Part shown: piece by piece, positions 42,672-51,754 of the stretch
Numbering within the stretch: the first letter of the stretch is position 1
Layout: every line of letters starts with the position of its first letter
Assembly: GCA_934437985.1 (NCBI GenBank)
Contig: CAKSBI010000014.1
Coordinates: 1-51,754, forward strand
Source: an uncultured Lachnospiraceae bacterium
Lineage (GTDB): Bacteria > Bacillota > Clostridia > Lachnospirales > Lachnospiraceae
DNA length: 51,754 nucleotides
Direction: 5' to 3'
The notes under the pieces: model-generated
Database searches by the model: none
What the model was told of the DNA's origin: nothing
Seen by the model: only the letters and a program-made list of their open reading frames with translations
Position numbers and translations under genes: made by a program

Positions 42672-44309
42672 ATGAAGTATGGAAGATTTAAGATTGCTGC
42701 AATTGTTATCCTGCTGCTTATAACCGGGGCATATTATTATGTGGCTCTCCCTGCAGTTAATATCCATTCGCCGGGACTGTGGGGACTTATAATATGGATA
42801 TTTGTGGCATTGACGCTCATATCATCTGCTTACAGTCTTAAGGCAAAATATGGTAAGTCCGACCCAAAAAGTTTTTCATTTAAAAAGTTTCTTGGCAGGA
42901 ATATGCCTGTAAAGCTGGCATTAGGTGGTACACTTATTGTTATTATTATATTCATTGTCGGTTCATTTTTATCGTCACCTGTTATTAATTCAGGAAAATA
43001 TACAAAACTTATCAATATTGAGGACGGTAATTTTGATCAGGATATTGAACAGATCTCGTATAATGAGATTCCGTTGCTTGACAAGTCTTCTGCAAAGATA
43101 ATCGGGGCAAGGAAGATGGGTACGATGGTTGAATATGTATCACAGTTTGAGGTTGCTGATGACTATACCCAGATCAATTATAAAGGTAAGCCTGTAAGGG
43201 TAACGCCGCTTGAGTACGGAAGCCTGTTAAAATGGTTTACCAACAGAAGCGATGGTATTCCTGCATATATTCTTATTGATATGGCAACCCAGGATGCAGA
43301 ATGTATTAAGCTATCAGATGGAATTAAGTACTCTAAGTCAGAGCATTTTGGCAGGTATATATACAGGCACATAAGATTTAAGTACCCGACATACATTTTT
43401 GATGATATCAATATGGAGATAGATGAAGAGGGAATCCCATACTGGATATGCCCTGTAAAGGATTACACCATTGGGCTGTTCGGCGGAGAGACTATCAGTA
43501 ATGTTGTTATTGTCAATGCAATAACAGGCGAATGCACTGATTACAGGGTCGGTGATGTACCAGAGTGGATCGACCATGTTTTTTCAGCCGATCTCCTTAT
43601 ATCGTATTATGATTATTACGGAACATTAAAGCATGGCTATTTTAACTCTGTCCTCAGCCAGAAAGATTGTCTGCAGACAACTGATGGTTATAATTATATT
43701 GCTTCGGATGATGATGTATGGGTGTACACAGGTGTTACAAGTGTTGGGGGGGATGAATCCAATGTAGGTTTTGTCCTGATGAATCAAAGAACCGGCCTGA
43801 CGCGGTACTATCAGATTCCAGGTGCGGAAGAATATTCGGCGATGACATCTGCCGAGGGTAAGGTCCAGAATCTCGGTTACAGGTCAACCTTCCCGCTGTT
43901 TTTGAATGTAGCCGGAGAACCTACTTATTTTATGTCCCTTAAGGACAGCGGCGGACTTGTTAAAATGTATGCAATGGTTAATATCCAGAAGTATACTCTT
44001 GTTGCTACAGCAAATTCTGTATCTGAATGTGAAAGCAATTACAGGGAATTACTGGCAAACAATAACATTGCTGTTGACAGTAATGAGCCGGAGGTTTCAA
44101 CCAGCCATATTGTAGGAACAATTGAAAGTATTACTCCTGCTGTTATAGATGGTAATACCCATTATTACATTATGTTAGTGGGCAATGATTCAATCTTTGA
44201 CATTAATGTTGCCAAGATTATAGATATTATAAGATATGAAGAAGGCAAGACCATCTCGATGGATTATATTGAAAATGAACATGTAAATGTTGTTACAAAG
44301 CTTGACTGA
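42672..44309 (+). CDS. Membrane-anchored protein of unknown function
   Basis: A 545-residue protein I do not recognise. Three hydrophobic helices occupy about the first 105 residues (for example IAAIVILLLITGAYYYVAL and the LGGTLIVIIIFIVGSFL stretch), with a basic cytoplasmic loop between the second and third. The remaining 440 residues look extracellular: mixed alpha/beta, rich in Tyr, Asp and Gly, with one pair of segments that could be repeated domains. No catalytic motif was seen. GGAGG lies 7 bases before ATG 42672; the frame is open further upstream, but that part is the repeat element. A strong terminator follows. Confidence 0.8.
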   Translation: MKYGRFKIAAIVILLLITGAYYYVALPAVNIHSPGLWGLIIWIFVALTLISSAYSLKAKYGKSDPKSFSFKKFLGRNMPVKLALGGTLIVIIIFIVGSFLSSPVINSGKYTKLINIEDGNFDQDIEQISYNEIPLLDKSSAKIIGARKMGTMVEYVSQFEVADDYTQINYKGKPVRVTPLEYGSLLKWFTNRSDGIPAYILIDMATQDAECIKLSDGIKYSKSEHFGRYIYRHIRFKYPTYIFDDINMEIDEEGIPYWICPVKDYTIGLFGGETISNVVIVNAITGECTDYRVGDVPEWIDHVFSADLLISYYDYYGTLKHGYFNSVLSQKDCLQTTDGYNYIASDDDVWVYTGVTSVGGDESNVGFVLMNQRTGLTRYYQIPGAEEYSAMTSAEGKVQNLGYRSTFPLFLNVAGEPTYFMSLKDSGGLVKMYAMVNIQKYTLVATANSVSECESNYRELLANNNIAVDSNEPEVSTSHIVGTIESITPAVIDGNTHYYIMLVGNDSIFDINVAKIIDIIRYEEGKTISMDYIENEHVNVVTKLD

Positions 44310-44364
44310 ATTTTATACTCCTGATTGATTTCTGCGTTGTTATATTTATAATCCCATAAAACAA

Positions 44365-44407
44365 GGACGGCATTTTGATAACCATATAAATGCCGTCCTC
44401 ATTTTTT
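44365..44407. terminator. Bidirectional terminator between membrane protein and xylanase genes
   Basis: Perfect 10-bp stem GGACGGCATT (44365-44374) and AATGCCGTCC (44389-44398), followed on the plus strand by ATTTTTT and on the minus strand by TTGTTTTATG. It can end both convergent genes. Confidence 0.9.
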
Positions 44408-44443
44408 GATTAAAGTAACAGTTAATATTCCATGCTTATAAGC

Positions 44444-47400
44444 TTACTTAAATGCGTTTATGAATGCATAATATGCAGGCTTAGGATCGTACATATTCTT
44501 ATCAAATAACAGCGGATGGCTGTTGCCTTCTGAACTGTTGCCTCCACGCCATGATATCTCATCGTACATTCCCCACCATGTGATACCGGTTATACCACCG
44601 ATTTTCTTCTGGATATCAATTAATCCGGTCATTAATTTGGTGACATACTCAGCCTGTACCTCATATGTCTGTGAGGAATCATCCGGTTTAATTCCGATAT
44701 CAAGCTCTGTTATCTGTACTTCAAATCCTGCCTGTAAGAACTTCGTGACTGTATCAAGATAACCGTCTACACTTGGAAATGCTACCCCAAGGTGGCTCTG
44801 CATTCCCACTCCATCGCATATTTTTTCTTCTTCGTTAAAATAATTGACCATTTCAATAATGTTATCCCTGCAGTCAAAATAAGTATTGAAATCATTATAT
44901 ACGAGTGAAACCTTATCTTCTATGCCGTATTCCACGAGACAGTCATGTGCTGTCTGGAATGCCAGTTTAAGGTAACCCGGTTTATTACCCAGACCATTTT
45001 CACCAGCCCTATTACCATATACTGCCGACCAGTTATTGTCAGCGTCATTGTGCATATATTCATTAGCAACATCCCATGTATATACAACGTCTTTATAAGC
45101 TCCGTCTTCAATTGTGTATACATGATGCATTACACTTCTTATGTACATTTCCAGTCTGGCATCCATTATCCCGGGTGTAACATAGCCGGCATCGGCGTCA
45201 CGGCTATAACCTTCCTTGAAAAAGAATTCCGGAGTCTGTGAATGCCATACGAGTGTATGTGCACGCAGTTTAATATTATATGCTTTACATATCTTAAGAA
45301 CCTTATCGATAGTTCCAAAATTAAGCTGTGGTACCGTATCCTCGGTATAGCTGTCAGGTATTACATAATCCGCAGTATTCTTCTTTGCATCATCCACAGA
45401 TATGAACTGTGGGTTCCACGATCCAAGTATTGAATCCGGTTTCATCTCATTTTCAAGAGATACACTTGAATAATGTGTTGTAAGGTAATCAAGCTTTGAC
45501 TTATTGGCAAGCTCAGAGTAATTGATACTTGTTCCCGTATGATGGAATACCGGATCTGAAACGCCTTTAATGCTTTCCAGCTCAGGAAGCCCTGACTTGT
45601 CAGCCTTAACAAATTTTATTGAATAAACTGTTAATCTGCCGCTCTTATCCCCTATATTCCACAATGCTTTTAAGCCTACACCTGATATATCATTTTCCCT
45701 CTGCCAGAGATTAACGTTATCAAGGTCATATTCAATAGTGAACTTCTCATTGGCCGTATCAGGTGAAGTATAATCTGCACCCGACATTTCAAGTCCGTTT
45801 CCGCTTTGCCAGAACTTATCAGATGTATACTGATACATCCCAATTGTAAGTGGGATATCTGCTGTTGTAACAGATGCCTCTATGACAAGCTTTGAATAAT
45901 CACTGATATTGAATGTATCATTACCTGCAGGTGAGAAAAATACACCTGTTCCTCCATATGTACCTTTAACGTCATAAGTTACAGAACCATCCTCTGAATA
46001 TGTTACGGTTCCAGGCTCAATTGAAGTATATACATTATCCTTGCTTAAAGTAACGTTATGGGTGAGGCTGCCATCTTCGGTGTCATCCTTTTTATCATCA
46101 TCAGACGAATCTTTATCAAAGCTCCATGACGCAACATTGTAGTCTGTTCCACGGAATACAAAATACACATCATGCACTCCGCTTATTGTCTTATTTAATG
46201 ACTTGGTAAATGTTTTAAAGGTATCCGTGCTTCCGGTGTTCCCGATCATTATCGTTGCAGCCTTATTTTCTGACTTTAACGGACTGTCAATGTAAAGCTC
46301 AACTGCAGCTTCATCTGTCTCTGAAGCAATTACCGCACTGAATGTCTTAGCTCCATCTTCAAAATCAACACCCTGGATCTTAGTCCAGTCACCGGTGTCT
46401 ATCTCATCAAGCACCATTGGCGAAAGTCCGTCTTTAACCCTTGAATCCGACCTTCTGGAGCAGACACCTGCGCTATAAGACGTTGTTGTTGCATTAATTA
46501 CTTTCTTATTACCATCATAATCAACATATGGGTTAAAGTTTTCAATCTGACTGGCACCCTCATATGAAGGTGTTATTGATATCTCGTCTGTATCCTTATT
46601 AACATCTATCTCATCTACATGAAGATTTCTGTAGTTCTTACTGTCCCTGTGTATCGAATTGTTAAGGACAGTTGAATGATAGAATATATAATTCTTTCCC
46701 TTAAAGGACTGCATATGATGGTGGTTATTATATGACTGGCCATATATTGTACTTGGGTTATCAAGTATAGTACCAAGGAAATGATGATATACCCCATCTT
46801 CATCTGTATATGCTTCTAATTCTTTTCCTGATTCCCTTGCCGTCGGATCAAAGCATATATTAAGCGGGTCTGATGAAACATACGCACATATACTTGCCTG
46901 TCTGGTTAATTCCTGCGAAGAAAAATCACTGCAATATGAGTAGTAATATTTACCATTGAACTGATTAATCTCACTGTCTTCAAAAAATGCGTGTGTTGGA
47001 AGCTTTACAGGATCGCCATCAAGCTGAACTTCTCCGGTCCCCTCTTCAAACTTAATCTTAACAGCACGGCCGGAGCTTCTTGAAAGACCACCAAAATATA
47101 CATATGCATTGCCCTTGTCATCCGCAAGCACTGCTGGATCAAAGCAGGTAGAACAGTCATCACAGTTTGGAAGTGATTTTCCGCATAATTCTTTATTAAG
47201 AGGATCCCTCCATGGACCCATAGGTGAATCTGCCATTACATATCCAACCGAGCCTCCATTGGTGTAGAACAGGTAAAATTCATCTTTTCCATCACCATCA
47301 CCATCTATCTTCAAACCGGATGGTGCCCATGTATTACCGCCTGTATAACCGGATTTAACCTTATTACCTGAATCCGACGGAAGATTTGTAAGATTCCGGG

Positions 47401-50400
47401 TATCCATAAATCCTTCGTCTGTCCAGTTAACCATATCGGTTGTTGAAAGTATTGTAAGCGAATGATTACTATACGCATTCGGAAGCAGGTCACCTTTGTT
47501 ATATGTAGTACCATCGTCCGTTGTGTATCCGTCATTTGGTGCATAGCTGAAGCCATCTGTTGTACCATATACATACAGCTTGCCATCAACATCAGAGTTA
47601 TCTATTGCCGTCGGGTCAGCAATAAAGTCAAAATTCGTAAGCATGCTTTCGACATCATGTGCATTGCCATCCGGGGTTGTATACCTGACAGGCTGTGTCA
47701 GAATAAGCTTTGCATTGTTCCAGCCCTGTAATTGCTCTGACATAAATGGTCTGTCTGATTGCCTGCTGTATATAGTAACTCCTGCATCCTCAAGTGATTT
47801 TTGTTTGCCGTCCTGGTAAGCAACAATTCCCTTACCCCACTGATACCCCAGAGTATAATCTGATGCATACACATAATTTTCCGTCTCAAATCCTCCATCA
47901 GAGGATGGATTAGCTGTAATTGACGGCTCAGCTGTAGGTCTTGGCGTAGCTGATGGCTCAGGTGTTGCCGTAGGCCGTGGTGAGGCCGTTGGCAGACTGC
48001 TGTCATATTTTGAATGTGAAAATACAACAGCAGTGATAGTTACCTGTGCGGAAGGCGTCTTATCATGCTCTGCATCATTATGGAACAACAGACACTTTTT
48101 AACATTCTTTGCCTTTGAATTAGCATTACCGGCTATTGTAAATTGTCTTGTACCACTTGTAATCAGTTCACCGGCACTGTCCTTATCTGCAAATGTTCCA
48201 TCCCATGCAACGACATCCTCGGTTTTGTTGTCATTCTTATCTCCCCAAAGACCACATCCGTATCCACTACCAATATTAACAACATCTTTATATGTAATTG
48301 TTACCGTATCATAGTTACGCTCTGCTAACGAGTCAGGAAGCAGAAATGAGATTCCCTGATACCGTGCCGAAACACTGATTGTAACACTTCCATCGTTATT
48401 CAATGTATAAGCCGAACCGGACTGTGATGCTTTTACTGTTTCATCACTAAATTCTAATGAGTATGGCGCTGAATATTCCTGGGCAGCCACCGGTGTTGCA
48501 GTTGCAGCCGGAGCCTGTGTAACTGCCGGCTCTGTCGTACCAGAAGGTTCTGCTGTTACGGCAGGTGACGGTGTCTGTGTTGCCGAAGGAGCATCACCGC
48601 TGCCGCCATCATAACCATCCTCAAACATCTTAAGGTCTATTGCATCAGCCATGGCTTCATAACCATCATATGGATGAAGTCCATCATCATGTGTATACTT
48701 TTTAAGTATATTTTTTGGATTATCAGGGTCAGCAACTGCACTTTCAAAGTCAATGATTCCATCTACACCTGACTCTTCTGAACGGAACCAGCTGTTAATT
48801 AATGTACGGACAGCTTCTGAACCTTCGCTGTAATAACTGCTGGTACCAAATGGTAAAATAGGTGCTGCGTATACCTTTACACCATAATTATGGCATGTAG
48901 CAATCATTTTTTCGTATTCAGGCTTCATTTTATCCCACATACTTGTATCAGAAAGCTGGTTCATGTCATTAACACCGAAGAGAAGAATACAATATTTTAC
49001 ATTGTCATGCTCTGCTATATCTCTCTCAAATCTTGTTCTTCCTGCCGGTCCAAGCCCTCCAAATATTGAGTTGCCGCCAATACCCTCGTTGATCACCGAT
49101 ACATTTTTTGTTGATTCATTTGCCTGAAGCCTTCTGGCAAAGTAATCTCCCCAGCGTGTGTAGCTGTCAGGTTTTTTGCCAAGGTAAGCGGCATCTGTTC
49201 CATAACCGTCTGTTATCGAATCCCCAAAGCATACAACGGCCTTACCGTCTTTCATCCAGACTGACGCATCTGCAAGGAAAAACCATCCTGTACATGTCTT
49301 ATAGCCACTGAGACTATCAAACGATTCTGCAGATACCTGATTGCCTGTTACCTGGTAAGTTGTTGCCCTTGCACCTCTGTGTCCGGTTACACCTGCAGAC
49401 GGGACCCGGTCACCAAAGAATGATGTTACAGCAATATTTTCAAGTGCATTAACAGTAAAGTCAATTGCATCAGTTACAATTACTTTCCCTGCCGGAATTT
49501 CAAACGATTCATTTCTATTATATGTAACAACTGTATCTGTTGAAATATCTATATCTGATTTGTCTGCATCAGCTCCCTGTTTTGCAATATGCATTGACTC
49601 AATCTGCACAGGTTTGCTGCCGTACTGGTTGGACAATCTCAGCCTGAACTTACTGCCTGATGTTGTTACTTTGATAATCTGGCGTACTGATGTTCCGTTA
49701 AGTGGTATAAAGTCCTTCACTCCGGTCTGGTTTTCAACAGGCTCTTCAGCAGTTCCCCATGTTGTTGTCCATGATTCTTCAGGCTCTGTAGTCTTAAATA
49801 TATTGGAAGCAAATACATAAAATCCCGGATCATATACCCCATCAGAATGTCCTGAAGGATACTCTGTATACACATGTGGTACATTGCCTGCTGTAAGTGC
49901 ATTGTGATATCTCTTCGGTTCATCATGCACTACAGAATCATATATTCCATGTGATACCTGCACATAAGTATTATTAATATACTCATCAGGTAAAGTAATA
50001 ATATCCGCTGAACCATCACCTGCAGTCAGTAATCCGTCCTCTGACTGTCCGACATCATCATTAGTGTATGGAAGCAATCCATATGCCGGGCAGAAGCCTG
50101 CGCAGTAGCCAAATATCTCAGGCTTTGAAAGACCGATGTAAAGTGCTTCCCTTCCTCCCATTGACCATCCGCATACAGCAGTATTTTCCCTTCCTGTTGC
50201 TGCATTGTACTTTTCTGACATATGCGGCATAATGTTATCAATGATATCTTCCCTGACAGCATCATAGTATTTATAGTTTTCATCAGAATGCATATTATCT
50301 TCAGCAGTATCAGATACACGCACGTTTGCAAAAACTATAATCATATCCTTTGCCTTGTCCTGTGCCCTGAGATTAGCTGCAATCTTTGCAATTGAACTTG

Positions 50401-51754
50401 TATCCATACTTGTTCCAAACATATCTTTATTACAGCCTATTCCATGAAGTACATATACTACAGGATATTTTTTATCTTTATCATAATTGGCAGGAAGTGC
50501 AATATTAAGACTTCTGTTTGACTTGGGTATATTGGAATAATATGTATCATTCAAAATAAACCGGCCATATTCCACATCCGCCACAGTATCTTTATAATCA
50601 GATGGAATATTTTCTTCAACATAGGCATCATCGGCTGTTACAAGCTTAGCCGGTGTCTGTGTCGGTCCGGGCAGGGGCGTGGCAGTCGGCTCTGTACCAG
50701 GTATATATGATGAGTCCTCATTAATTGTTCCCTTTGATATATATACTGCTGATATCGTCAGGGTTGTAAATTTTGCACCGGATGACGCAGCTTTAACCTG
50801 CAGATAATTACCATTGTCTTTTTCTGTGGTCAGTATTTCATTCTGTCCAAAGGTATATGGTGAAACCTGATTGGAACATGAAGTCCATGCCCCTTCAGAA
50901 ATCCATAAACGTGGTGTGGAGCCCTCTGCACTTCCGTATACCTTTACATTTAACTTTTCTCCTGCAGGGTAGCTTTTTGGCAGTGGTATAAGTACATATT
51001 CAACATTTTTGTATGTCACTGAACCATCATCGTTAAGTGTTGTGGATTCTGCACCGGAAACTGTACTATCTAATTTAAGCTTATAAGTAATCTCCGGTAC
51101 AGGGGTCGCAGTATATTCCGGTGCCTGCGTATCATCAGGTTCAAATCTTATACCATCTGTTGATATATAATATGCAGTCTGTGTTACAATATCAAATATC
51201 TTGGCATATACAACGTTATATTCATCTTTTAAAGTAACCTCATCTGTATATCTTTTCCATGTACCTGCCGGTAATGCATTAAGTTCATCAACTGATAATG
51301 CAGTGCTCTTTCCATCGTTAACAACATAATAATATATATCACTGTCATCAATATAGCTTTCAATTGTAAATGTATTTTGTGTTTTTTCATACAATCCAAA
51401 TGTAATAAATGATAATAACGACTCCCACCATTGTGATTCCGTAAGAGTAATCTTACCCGCTTTCTCAATAACAGGTATTGCCGTCGGCTCTGCGGTCGGT
51501 TTTACTGTAGGCTCTGTAACAGGTTCTGCCGTTGGCTCTGTGCTTGGTTTTACAGTAGGCTCTGTAACAGGTTCTGTTGTCGGCTCTGCGCTTGGCTTTA
51601 CAGTAGGCTTTGTAACAGGTTCTGCCGTTGGCTCTGTGCTTGGTTTTACAGTAGGCTCTGTAACAGGTTCTGCCGTCGGCTCTGTGCTTGGTTTTACAGT
51701 AGGCTCTGTAACAGGTTCTGTTGTCGGCTCTGCGCTTGGCTTTACAGTAGGCTT
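44444..51754 (-). CDS. Giant secreted multi-enzyme xylanolytic protein CE1-SGNH-GH43-CBM6-GH10 (5' end outside window)
   Basis: Open frame with no stop from the window edge to 44444, at least 2,436 codons; a TTG at 51394 is not the true start. Residues are numbered from 51394. Order: Thr/Glu/Pro repeat linker (51478 to edge); Ig-like module (to about 88, FITFGLYEKTQ); beta module A (103-221); CE1 esterase (251-537; GWSMGG Ser 411, Asp 486, His 516); SGNH esterase with beta N-domain (540-925; GDS Ser 726, GVND, DGLH His 907); beta module B (973-1126); GH43 (1170-1610; Asp 1260, Asp 1419, Glu 1472); CBM6 (1640-1757); beta module C (1775-1930); GH10 (1936-2316; acid/base Glu 2112 in DVANE, nucleophile Glu 2230 in ITELDI). 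Pro/Thr linkers join the parts. No dockerin or sorting signal at the C-terminus. Predicted extracellular breakdown of feruloylated, acetylated arabinoxylan. Confidence 0.93.
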   Translation of the reverse strand, partial: KPTVKPSAEPTTEPVTEPTVKPSTEPTAEPVTEPTVKPSTEPTAEPVTKPTVKPSAEPTTEPVTEPTVKPSTEPTAEPVTEPTVKPTAEPTAIPVIEKAGKITLTESQWWESLLSFITFGLYEKTQNTFTIESYIDDSDIYYYVVNDGKSTALSVDELNALPAGTWKRYTDEVTLKDEYNVVYAKIFDIVTQTAYYISTDGIRFEPDDTQAPEYTATPVPEITYKLKLDSTVSGAESTTLNDDGSVTYKNVEYVLIPLPKSYPAGEKLNVKVYGSAEGSTPRLWISEGAWTSCSNQVSPYTFGQNEILTTEKDNGNYLQVKAASSGAKFTTLTISAVYISKGTINEDSSYIPGTEPTATPLPGPTQTPAKLVTADDAYVEENIPSDYKDTVADVEYGRFILNDTYYSNIPKSNRSLNIALPANYDKDKKYPVVYVLHGIGCNKDMFGTSMDTSSIAKIAANLRAQDKAKDMIIVFANVRVSDTAEDNMHSDENYKYYDAVREDIIDNIMPHMSEKYNAATGRENTAVCGWSMGGREALYIGLSKPEIFGYCAGFCPAYGLLPYTNDDVGQSEDGLLTAGDGSADIITLPDEYINNTYVQVSHGIYDSVVHDEPKRYHNALTAGNVPHVYTEYPSGHSDGVYDPGFYVFASNIFKTTEPEESWTTTWGTAEEPVENQTGVKDFIPLNGTSVRQIIKVTTSGSKFRLRLSNQYGSKPVQIESMHIAKQGADADKSDIDISTDTVVTYNRNESFEIPAGKVIVTDAIDFTVNALENIAVTSFFGDRVPSAGVTGHRGARATTYQVTGNQVSAESFDSLSGYKTCTGWFFLADASVWMKDGKAVVCFGDSITDGYGTDAAYLGKKPDSYTRWGDYFARRLQANESTKNVSVINEGIGGNSIFGGLGPAGRTRFERDIAEHDNVKYCILLFGVNDMNQLSDTSMWDKMKPEYEKMIATCHNYGVKVYAAPILPFGTSSYYSEGSEAVRTLINSWFRSEESGVDGIIDFESAVADPDNPKNILKKYTHDDGLHPYDGYEAMADAIDLKMFEDGYDGGSGDAPSATQTPSPAVTAEPSGTTEPAVTQAPAATATPVAAQEYSAPYSLEFSDETVKASQSGSAYTLNNDGSVTISVSARYQGISFLLPDSLAERNYDTVTITYKDVVNIGSGYGCGLWGDKNDNKTEDVVAWDGTFADKDSAGELITSGTRQFTIAGNANSKAKNVKKCLLFHNDAEHDKTPSAQVTITAVVFSHSKYDSSLPTASPRPTATPEPSATPRPTAEPSITANPSSDGGFETENYVYASDYTLGYQWGKGIVAYQDGKQKSLEDAGVTIYSRQSDRPFMSEQLQGWNNAKLILTQPVRYTTPDGNAHDVESMLTNFDFIADPTAIDNSDVDGKLYVYGTTDGFSYAPNDGYTTDDGTTYNKGDLLPNAYSNHSLTILSTTDMVNWTDEGFMDTRNLTNLPSDSGNKVKSGYTGGNTWAPSGLKIDGDGDGKDEFYLFYTNGGSVGYVMADSPMGPWRDPLNKELCGKSLPNCDDCSTCFDPAVLADDKGNAYVYFGGLSRSSGRAVKIKFEEGTGEVQLDGDPVKLPTHAFFEDSEINQFNGKYYYSYCSDFSSQELTRQASICAYVSSDPLNICFDPTARESGKELEAYTDEDGVYHHFLGTILDNPSTIYGQSYNNHHHMQSFKGKNYIFYHSTVLNNSIHRDSKNYRNLHVDEIDVNKDTDEISITPSYEGASQIENFNPYVDYDGNKKVINATTTSYSAGVCSRRSDSRVKDGLSPMVLDEIDTGDWTKIQGVDFEDGAKTFSAVIASETDEAAVELYIDSPLKSENKAATIMIGNTGSTDTFKTFTKSLNKTISGVHDVYFVFRGTDYNVASWSFDKDSSDDDKKDDTEDGSLTHNVTLSKDNVYTSIEPGTVTYSEDGSVTYDVKGTYGGTGVFFSPAGNDTFNISDYSKLVIEASVTTADIPLTIGMYQYTSDKFWQSGNGLEMSGADYTSPDTANEKFTIEYDLDNVNLWQRENDISGVGLKALWNIGDKSGRLTVYSIKFVKADKSGLPELESIKGVSDPVFHHTGTSINYSELANKSKLDYLTTHYSSVSLENEMKPDSILGSWNPQFISVDDAKKNTADYVIPDSYTEDTVPQLNFGTIDKVLKICKAYNIKLRAHTLVWHSQTPEFFFKEGYSRDADAGYVTPGIMDARLEMYIRSVMHHVYTIEDGAYKDVVYTWDVANEYMHNDADNNWSAVYGNRAGENGLGNKPGYLKLAFQTAHDCLVEYGIEDKVSLVYNDFNTYFDCRDNIIEMVNYFNEEEKICDGVGMQSHLGVAFPSVDGYLDTVTKFLQAGFEVQITELDIGIKPDDSSQTYEVQAEYVTKLMTGLIDIQKKIGGITGITWWGMYDEISWRGGNSSEGNSHPLLFDKNMYDPKPAYYAFINAFK
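51478..51754 (-). repeat. 48-bp tandem repeat encoding a 16-residue TEP linker, more than five copies
   Basis: The word ACAGGTTCTG recurs at 51519, 51567, 51615, 51663 and 51711, exactly 48 bp apart, and the array runs off the window. Each unit encodes 16 residues of the form TVKPSTEPTAEPVTEP. Two unit types are seen (ST-EPTA and SA-EPTT) in a non-random order. The first copy next to the Ig-like module is the most diverged. Confidence 0.95.

Noticed and set aside
44444..51394. Complete gene of 2,316 codons starting at TTG 51394
   Set aside because: The frame continues upstream without a stop through the Ig-like module and the TEP repeats to the window edge, and no ribosome site precedes the TTG.
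51478..51754. Regular repeats considered as a CRISPR array
   Set aside because: Units are directly adjacent, 48 bp, without unique spacers, and encode an open in-frame linker.

Overview
This window looks like chromosomal DNA from an anaerobic Clostridia bacterium, most likely a gut or rumen member of the Lachnospiraceae. The reasons are AT-rich DNA, AGGAGG-type ribosome binding sites, a short HisG paired with HisZ, separate but overlapping ispH and rpsA, a SpoVB-type flippase, NiaR control of NAD synthesis, and a very large secreted xylan-degrading protein with Pro/Thr/Glu linkers. The genus cannot be fixed from the sequence alone. No rRNA, tRNA, CRISPR array, phage or transposase gene was seen.

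Layout, left to right. (1) 1-5.3 kb: a cysteine desulfurase cut by the window edge, a dolichyl-phosphate-mannose-synthase-like glycosyltransferase next to a polytopic GT-C-like membrane protein, and a divergent SpoVB/MATE-type flippase. (2) 5.4-7.7 kb: pnp, with its own promoter and a long leader hairpin resembling RNase III-dependent autoregulatory leaders. (3) 7.8-11.6 kb: riboflavin operon ribD-ribE-ribBA-ribH behind an FMN riboswitch. (4) 11.6-15.5 kb: NAD synthesis, nadB-nadC-niaR divergent from nadA, with three 12-bp-spaced direct repeats over the nadB promoter. (5) 15.6-20.3 kb: rpsO, then an operon of a secreted trigger-factor-like lipoprotein, der, plsY and gpsA. (6) 20.4-21.5 kb: an unusual long PRPP synthetase on the plus strand, overlapping yraN tail to tail.

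(7) 21.5-34.4 kb: one nearly gapless minus-strand run, plsX-rnc-smc-ftsY-hisZ-hisG-hisD-hisB-hisIE-small membrane protein-rnhB-FlhB C-domain protein-yraN. HisIE carries an extra HisF-like barrel that looks inactive, and yraN appears to start at AUU. (8) 34.5-42.4 kb: an orphan cheR, then rimO - pgsA/pncC fusion - lipoprotein - flavoprotein - cmk - ispH - rpsA reading towards a strong terminator. (9) 42.4-44.4 kb: a 194-bp MITE-like element with inverted ends and a flanking 7-bp duplication, followed by a membrane protein of unknown function. A truncated second copy of the element lies at 34.4 kb. (10) 44.4-51.75 kb: one open frame of more than 2,430 codons whose 5' end lies beyond the window.

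The large protein is the most striking feature. A single secreted chain joins a CE1 feruloyl-esterase-like domain, an SGNH acetyl-esterase-like domain, a GH43 arabinofuranosidase/xylosidase, a CBM6 and a GH10 endoxylanase, interleaved with three copies of one uncharacterised beta-rich module and preceded by an Ig-like module and a 48-bp tandem-repeat linker. It carries the main activities needed to debranch and cut feruloylated, acetylated arabinoxylan in one polypeptide.
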